This document shows positions 59,233-64,000 of a DNA stretch of 64,000 bases, piece after piece. Position 1 is the first letter of the stretch, and every line of letters begins with the position of its first letter. The DNA comes from JBAXPV01 sp037132075 (GTDB lineage Bacteria; Bacteroidota; Bacteroidia; Bacteroidales; CAIXZF01): the NCBI GenBank assembly GCA_037132075.1, contig JBAXPV010000005.1, forward strand, positions 62,001-126,000. Reading direction: 5' to 3'. Under the pieces are notes generated by a model that did not search any database, was not told where the DNA came from, and saw only the letters and a program-made list of their open reading frames with translations. A program made the position numbers and the translations under genes.

Positions 59233-59378
59233 ATAATCTATTTCTTCGTAAGGAAAATGCACTATTTAAGCAAAATAAATTTTTATCCTATGTGATTCGG
59301 AACATAGTATTAAATTGCACACATTATCAAAAAAATCAGCCAAAATGGCGATTTTCAGATATAACCAGAAAACTCTTT

Positions 59379-59960
59379 ATGAAATTCAAAACCGGATTGT
59401 ACGTATTCGCATTGATGATGGTAACGGGCTTGCTTTTCTTTTCCTGTAAAAAAGACAAAACCGACGACACTAAGAAAAACCAGGTCACTTACAATGGGAC
59501 AAACCACAGCCTGGACAAAGGCATCATTGTTCATTTTGCGTGGAAGACAGAAGGATACCTAACCGTTTTAGTGTTGGTCTCTCCGGAAGGAGTGATTCAT
59601 ACGACCGGAACTCAATTTGATTCAATCAGCGGCACCAATGGCTCTGGAATTACAATTGGATTATTTTCATCTGACAGTGCGCATCTTGCTGAAGGGATAT
59701 ACCCCTATGACACTACAGGAAATATGACTGCCGGAACATTTAACGGGGCCTCCCTTGCTCTTAATTTCCATTTCGGGACACCTGATGGAATGATGGTCCC
59801 TGGATTAGGTGGTGCTGTTATCGTCAAAAAGATCGGAACTGATTATGAAATTTCCTATTCGGGGGTTGACAAAACCGGCAAAGTCATTGACCTATATTAC
59901 AAAGGTGTATTGAAAGATTATTTGATGGCTAAGAGTACGTGGAAAGCCTGGGGACTTTGA
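59379..59960 (+). CDS. Lipoprotein, tandem paralogue 1
   Basis: 193 residues from ATG 59379; the frame extends upstream without a credible start. Signal peptide with lipobox LFFSCKKDK (Cys22), followed by a Lys/Asp-rich linker (KKDKTDDTKKNQVTYNG) and a beta-rich domain (VSPEGVIHTTGTQFDSISGT, SYSGVDKTGKVIDLYYKG). About 70 percent of positions are shared with the protein at 60149. No recognised family. Likely exposed on the outer or inner membrane. Confidence 0.8.
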   Translation: MKFKTGLYVFALMMVTGLLFFSCKKDKTDDTKKNQVTYNGTNHSLDKGIIVHFAWKTEGYLTVLVLVSPEGVIHTTGTQFDSISGTNGSGITIGLFSSDSAHLAEGIYPYDTTGNMTAGTFNGASLALNFHFGTPDGMMVPGLGGAVIVKKIGTDYEISYSGVDKTGKVIDLYYKGVLKDYLMAKSTWKAWGL

Positions 59961-60025
59961 TGGGTAATGGAGTGATGTGTGATGGAGTGTTGTGTGATGG
60001 ACTGACAAGGCTGGTGCAACCATCA

Positions 60026-60063
60026 ATTGGTATATTGGTATATTGAAAATTGGTATATTGATA
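60026..60063. repeat. 38-bp ATTGGTATATTG repeat, second copy
   Basis: Identical to 42572-42609. A related patch is at 60818-60849, also between the lipoprotein and cyclophilin genes. GTGATGTGTGATGGAGTGTT-type units precede it at 59965-60000. Confidence 0.92.
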
Positions 60064-60148
60064 AATTATAAACATAGAATTAATTAATCCATATCATTAA
60101 ATAAATTAACCAAACTGGCGTTAATATTTTCTAACCAAAACAAACATT

Positions 60149-60730
60149 ATGAAACTCAAAACCGGATTGTACGCAATTACCTTGGTCCTGATTGCAGGAA
60201 TGTTGTTCTTCTCCTGTAAAAAAGACAAAACCGAAGACACTAAGAAAAACCAGGTTACTTACAATGGCACAGGCCACCCCCTGGACAAAGGCGTCATCGT
60301 ACATTGGCAGTTTAAAGCAGAAGGACACGCAACCACTTTAGTTTTTGTCTCACCGGAAGGAACGTTTCATACAACCGGAACATCTTTTGACTCCATCACC
60401 GGAACCAATGGCACTGGATTAGCGATTGCTTTGTATTCCTCTGACAGCGTGAATCTTGCTGAAGGAACTTACACCTATGACACTACAGGAAATAACACTG
60501 CCGGAACATTTGTACGTGCTTCCATGGTTCTCAATTACAATTTCGGAACAGATGATGGAACTGAGGTACTTGGATTCGGAGGTGCAGTAACCGTTAAAAA
60601 GGTTGGGACCGATTATGAAATCACATACTCAGGTGCTGATGAAACCGGAAAAGTCATCGAGCTTTATTACAAAGGAATTCTGAAAGATTATATTAATATC
60701 AGTAAGAAAGCGAAGACCTGGGGACTGTGA
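60149..60730 (+). CDS. Lipoprotein, tandem paralogue 2
   Basis: 193 residues, same length and layout as the gene at 59379: lipobox LFFSCKKDK, linker KTEDTKKNQVTYNGTGHPLD, and matching C-terminal ends (SGADETGKVIELYYKGILKD, then KTWGL versus KAWGL). The upstream 60 bp of both share ACCAAAAC- and TGGCG-containing text, so the duplication included the promoter side. A GTCGTTAGTCGTTAGTCGTT run follows the stop at 60730. Confidence 0.82.
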   Translation: MKLKTGLYAITLVLIAGMLFFSCKKDKTEDTKKNQVTYNGTGHPLDKGVIVHWQFKAEGHATTLVFVSPEGTFHTTGTSFDSITGTNGTGLAIALYSSDSVNLAEGTYTYDTTGNNTAGTFVRASMVLNYNFGTDDGTEVLGFGGAVTVKKVGTDYEITYSGADETGKVIELYYKGILKDYINISKKAKTWGL

Positions 60731-60853
60731 GTCGTTAGTCGTTAGTCGTTAGACGTGAGGAAAGGTCTCCATCTTATTTAAGGGTTGGAAGTTGGGTAGC
60801 GTTCCCCTTCAAATAGGGGTATATTGATAATTGGTATATTGTTATATTATTCT

Positions 60854-61675
60854 TTATCGAATAACCACAAACTTCTTCCCCGTCACATTTTTACCATCAG
60901 CAACTCTGACAAAGTACATTCCGGCTGTGAGGTTCTTGTTAAAGAGTTCCGAAAACGGGATGTTGTTAAAACCATTCAATAACTCTTTTTTACAGCAGGA
61001 GATTTCGATACCATCTTGGTTAAATATCGAAATCTCCACTGTTTTTTGAGACCTGATATTCAGACCTATGTGACTATTTTCGGTGACGGGGTTTGGATAG
61101 ATGGAAAGATTCATCACAGAATTTTCATGCTCATTGATACCTATTGGGGACCAAAAAGTAACCCTGAGGCTATCCATAAAAACATCTACAAGTGGATGAT
61201 TGGTTCCATTAATGGCAACAGCGCCGATTGCCTGAACGACTTCGAAATTCTGGGTAACGATGCCAAAACAAGGATAATTGGGATTGAGGTACGTATTATT
61301 CACCAGGTTGATAAAGAACTGGCTCCCCCCTGTATTGGGTCCGGCATTTGCCATTCCCAGTGCTTTTTGGACATTACTGGTAAAGGGACTAAATTCATCA
61401 GGAATGGAATAACCGGGACCTCCCGATCCTGTTCCAGTGGGATCTCCACCCTGGATCACGAAATTATGCACCACCCTGTGAAACTTTACATGATCATAGA
61501 AATTTGAAGTGACCAGGTCGAGAAAATTCCCCGCGGTGATGGGCATCAGCGTGTCGTATGTCTTAACAACAAAGGTCCCCATGCTGGTATAAAAAGTAAC
61601 TTCTGTCTGAGCATTACCAATTTTCGCAAATGCCATCAGGCATAATAATAGAATGCAGGTTAATAATTTCTTCAT
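60854..61675 (-). CDS. Cyclophilin-type peptidyl-prolyl isomerase with T9SS sorting domain
   Basis: 273 residues from ATG 61675 (MKKLLTCILLLCLMAFAKIG); a four-codon TTG extension is not needed. Signal peptide, then a cyclophilin domain (~25-180) with FYDHVKFHRVVHNFVIQGGDP (catalytic Arg of FHR), GMANAGPNTGGSQFFINL and the usual NPNYPCFGIV. The C-terminal ~75 residues form a type A sorting domain: LSIYPNPVTENSHIGLNIRS, IFNQDGIEISCC, LTAGMYFVRVADG and GKKFVVIR. So the foldase is exported by T9SS, an uncommon fusion. Proline isomerisation of extracellular proteins is inferred. Confidence 0.88.
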   Translation of the reverse strand: MKKLLTCILLLCLMAFAKIGNAQTEVTFYTSMGTFVVKTYDTLMPITAGNFLDLVTSNFYDHVKFHRVVHNFVIQGGDPTGTGSGGPGYSIPDEFSPFTSNVQKALGMANAGPNTGGSQFFINLVNNTYLNPNYPCFGIVTQNFEVVQAIGAVAINGTNHPLVDVFMDSLRVTFWSPIGINEHENSVMNLSIYPNPVTENSHIGLNIRSQKTVEISIFNQDGIEISCCKKELLNGFNNIPFSELFNKNLTAGMYFVRVADGKNVTGKKFVVIR

Positions 61676-61703
61676 GTTATTTGACAATAGGTTCTAAGGT
61701 GAA

Positions 61704-61711
61704 CAAATGTA
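61704..61711 (-). promoter_or_regulatory. -7 box of the secreted cyclophilin gene
   Basis: TACATTTG on the minus strand, 28 bp upstream of the ATG at 61675. Confidence 0.45.
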
Positions 61712-61903
61712 GGATTAATTTCAAGTCCCGGATCATTGATTAATTGTAAGCATGGAATACAGAAATTTACATATAGAAACTAAACCTTGGCTTAACTTTT
61801 TCGTCTAATAGAGCAAGCAAAATCAAAAATTAATTTATTGTTAATTTTTTTAAGAATATTTTTCATAACTTGCTGCAAATTAGAAAACTTAAACCCAATT
61901 CAT

Positions 61904-64000
61904 ATGAAGAGAAAACTTTTACTCAGCTTGCTTTTGTTCGTTCTGTTTGCAGGAACAGCATTTTCCCAAGGCATTGTAATTACTGAGATCAATTACAATG
62001 ACCCTTCCACTGGAACCACCACCGGTGACTCACTTGAGTACATTGAAGTGCAGAATTTTTCAACGATGCCTGTCAATTTCGGTGGATATAAATTTACTTC
62101 CGGGGTAACTTTTACGTTCCCTTCGATGACCGTGCCAGCCATGGGATATGTTGTTATTGCCAAAGCAGCCACGAAAGTCCAGAATTTTTATGGCATTAGT
62201 GGCGTATTGCAGTGGGATGCCGGCCAAACATTAACCAATAACGGAGGGGAAGGGATTGCCTTAAAAGACCCTTCGTTAAACATGCTTGATACGGTGCGTT
62301 ATAACACAACAAACCCCTGGCCTACTTCGCCAAACGGTACGGGTCCTTCGCTGATGTTATGCGACGCCAGCCTCGACAACAACAACGGAGCCAACTGGGT
62401 TGCTGCCAATGCAGTCAATTCCAATACTTATGGAACGATTGCCGGATATGTCGTTAATGGCACTCCTGGTAGCGGCTGTGTGGTTTTACCTCCTTATTTC
62501 CCCAAGTTTGCTAATGTTCCTTTCACTGCTACCTTTGAAAACACCTGGAAAAATGCCAATTACTCAAGAGATGTTCCGGATACCGTTTGGACAAATTCTC
62601 CCAGCTCAGGAAATAACAGCTGGAGAAGAAATGACGATGGCATCAGTGCAGTATGGACAGGAACAACTACAGGAGCTTATACCCCGACTGGCGCAATTGG
62701 TTCAAGCCGCTCAGCACGTTTTCACAGTTCTGCCAGTGTTGCAGGACAAATCGGTGATCTGACCCTTTTGATAAACATGAACACTCCTGGCATTAAAAGA
62801 CTAAAATTCTGGCAAATGAACACCTCTGGCAACGACAGCCTCGGGGTCTTTTTCTCGCAAGATAGTGGTCTCACTTATACTCACATTGGTCAGTTTGTGA
62901 ACACTACGACCTGGGAACAAAAACAAATCCTTTTGGGTGCTACAACTGCCACGCATTGTATGATTCGTTTCAGGGCTACTGCCCAAGTAGGGAATACTGA
63001 CATCGGCCTCGACGATGTGGTTGTTGACCTCATGATGCCCGATGACGTTGGGGTTACGAGCATCGCAGCTCCCGGACCTGTTGTTGCAGCTCAGACAGAT
63101 ACCATTAAAGTCATTCTTAAAAATTATGGCGGAAACGATGTCAGCAATGTCAACATCAACTGGAGTGTTGGCGGCATTTTGCAAACACCTGTTGCTTATT
63201 CAAGCGTGATTCCTTCAGGAGCGACAAGTGCAATGATTAAACTTGGTGCATTTACCTTCCCTCCCACTGGTCCAATGACTATTAAAGCCTGGACAAGCCT
63301 GCCAAACGGCAATGCCGACACAGACCCAACAAACGACACTGCCTCTTCTTCAACTTATTTCCAACCTTATGCCTCAATCCCTTTCTATGAAGGCTTTGAC
63401 AGCACCTGGTTCAGCAAACAGGCAAGCCGTGACGTCCCTTCAAATTACTGGGCTGCAAGTCCTGCTACTGGAAACCAGTCATTCAGACGGGATGATGACG
63501 GGGTTTCTGCTGCCTGGGGAAATACAACCGTTGGCGCATACACGCCTGCCGGCGCCTTGACAACAACCCATTCAGCCCGTTTCCATACCGGGGGTATTGC
63601 CACAACCGGTCCTCAGGGCTCATTAAGTCTGTATGTCAATTTCAACGTACCTGGTATTAAAGTGCTGCATTTTTATCACATCAACACAGCAGGTACTGAC
63701 AGTCTTACTGTTGCCATCTCATATGACGGGGGCGCCACCTTCAGCCTCCTCGGGAAACCACTGGTTGACGCTACATGGAATCTGTTTGAATATATAATTG
63801 GCAACAATACCTCATCCAATACGGTCATCCGTTTCAGGGCCAGTTCAAACCAGAATGGCAACACCGACGTTGGACTCGATGAAGTAAGCTTGTATTTATT
63901 ACAACCCAATAATACCGGGATTACCAGTATTGACAATCCAAGTCCAATTCTGAATAATGCCACGGATACGGTAAAAGTTCATATCAGAAACTATGGTGCG
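61904..64000 (+). CDS. Lamin-tail-domain secreted protein, C-terminus outside the window
   Basis: The frame from ATG 61904 is open to the last base (699 codons). Signal peptide (MKRKLLLSLLLFVLFAGTAF). Lamin tail domain (~21-145: VITEINYNDPST, EYIEVQNFSTMPVNFGGYKF, NNGGEGIALKD). Then two copies of a ~170-residue beta-rich module (each with SARFHS/TG, RDVP, NNSWRRNDDG or NQSFRRDDDG, VGNTDIGLDDV or GNTDVGLDEV, MAM/jelly-roll like) separated by a CARDB-like stretch (DTIKVILKNYGGNDVSNVNI). A second CARDB-like stretch (TVKVHIRNYGA) reaches the edge. Expected to end in a T9SS signal beyond the window. Surface adhesion or degradation role unknown. Confidence 0.88.
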   Translation, partial: MKRKLLLSLLLFVLFAGTAFSQGIVITEINYNDPSTGTTTGDSLEYIEVQNFSTMPVNFGGYKFTSGVTFTFPSMTVPAMGYVVIAKAATKVQNFYGISGVLQWDAGQTLTNNGGEGIALKDPSLNMLDTVRYNTTNPWPTSPNGTGPSLMLCDASLDNNNGANWVAANAVNSNTYGTIAGYVVNGTPGSGCVVLPPYFPKFANVPFTATFENTWKNANYSRDVPDTVWTNSPSSGNNSWRRNDDGISAVWTGTTTGAYTPTGAIGSSRSARFHSSASVAGQIGDLTLLINMNTPGIKRLKFWQMNTSGNDSLGVFFSQDSGLTYTHIGQFVNTTTWEQKQILLGATTATHCMIRFRATAQVGNTDIGLDDVVVDLMMPDDVGVTSIAAPGPVVAAQTDTIKVILKNYGGNDVSNVNINWSVGGILQTPVAYSSVIPSGATSAMIKLGAFTFPPTGPMTIKAWTSLPNGNADTDPTNDTASSSTYFQPYASIPFYEGFDSTWFSKQASRDVPSNYWAASPATGNQSFRRDDDGVSAAWGNTTVGAYTPAGALTTTHSARFHTGGIATTGPQGSLSLYVNFNVPGIKVLHFYHINTAGTDSLTVAISYDGGATFSLLGKPLVDATWNLFEYIIGNNTSSNTVIRFRASSNQNGNTDVGLDEVSLYLLQPNNTGITSIDNPSPILNNATDTVKVHIRNYGA

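Overview
The window reads as chromosomal DNA of a member of the Bacteroidota, most likely an anaerobic or microaerophilic Bacteroidales-type organism. The evidence is: several secreted proteins ending in type IX secretion (T9SS) sorting domains, recurring TAnnTTTG promoter boxes upstream of genes, an ECF sigma/FecR pair followed by an STN-domain protein, CHU_C-type and DUF3857 proteins, and almost no rRNA-like Shine-Dalgarno spacing. No rRNA, tRNA or CRISPR array was recognised.

Region 1 (1-17.6 kb). After the start of a secreted DNRLRE protein (minus strand, cut by the window edge) comes one tightly packed 17-kb gene string: hdrC-hdrB-hdrA, then the eleven membrane and connecting subunits of complex I (nuoA-D, H-N), a small unknown protein, and four genes matching FlxD (MvhD), FlxC, FlxB and FlxA. 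nuoE, nuoF and nuoG are absent from this string. The layout suggests that a heterodisulfide-reductase/Flx flavoprotein assembly is the electron-input side, or a partner, of an ancestral-type ion-pumping complex I. This is the most interesting system in the window.

Region 2 (17.7-25.3 kb): two DUF3857/transglutaminase-like exported proteins (the first lacking the catalytic Cys and His), a 65-residue protein with a clear promoter and terminator, an Old Yellow Enzyme family reductase and a T9SS cargo protein.

Region 3 (25.4-31.7 kb, minus strand): a three-gene soluble NADH module: NuoE, a NuoF with extra ferredoxin domains, and a 1229-residue fusion of a 2Fe-2S domain, a GltD/NfnB-like FAD-NADP(H) domain, ferredoxin domains and a NuoG/FdhA-like domain without the formate dehydrogenase Cys/Sec. 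It could be a second soluble route between NAD(P)H, ferredoxin and possibly the same complex I.

Region 4 (31.7-45.4 kb): CreD, an Omp85-family outer-membrane protein, Xaa-Pro aminopeptidase, a complete IS4-family element (1497 bp, 14-bp perfect terminal inverted repeats, 8-bp target duplication), a LamG T9SS protein, a nucleoside-recognition membrane protein, a YtxH/holin-like trio, DUF2752 and TM2 proteins, and an aldo/keto reductase. Intergenic DNA here is crowded with many families of short repeats, which also enter reading frames: one lies in frame inside nuoF, one inside the nucleoside-recognition protein, and several supply the C-terminal tails of genes. Two orphan T9SS sorting-domain fragments lie in tandem at 43.6-44.3 kb.

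Region 5 (45.4-64 kb): ECF sigma factor, FecR anti-sigma factor and a surface-repeat protein; a START/DUF2062-SDR/epimerase operon; T9SS cargo proteins including a 1130-residue Ig-like repeat protein; cytochrome bd oxidase cydAB (the only oxygen reductase seen); a ParE-type toxin-antitoxin pair; two tandem paralogous lipoproteins; a secreted cyclophilin; and a lamin-tail-domain protein running off the right edge.
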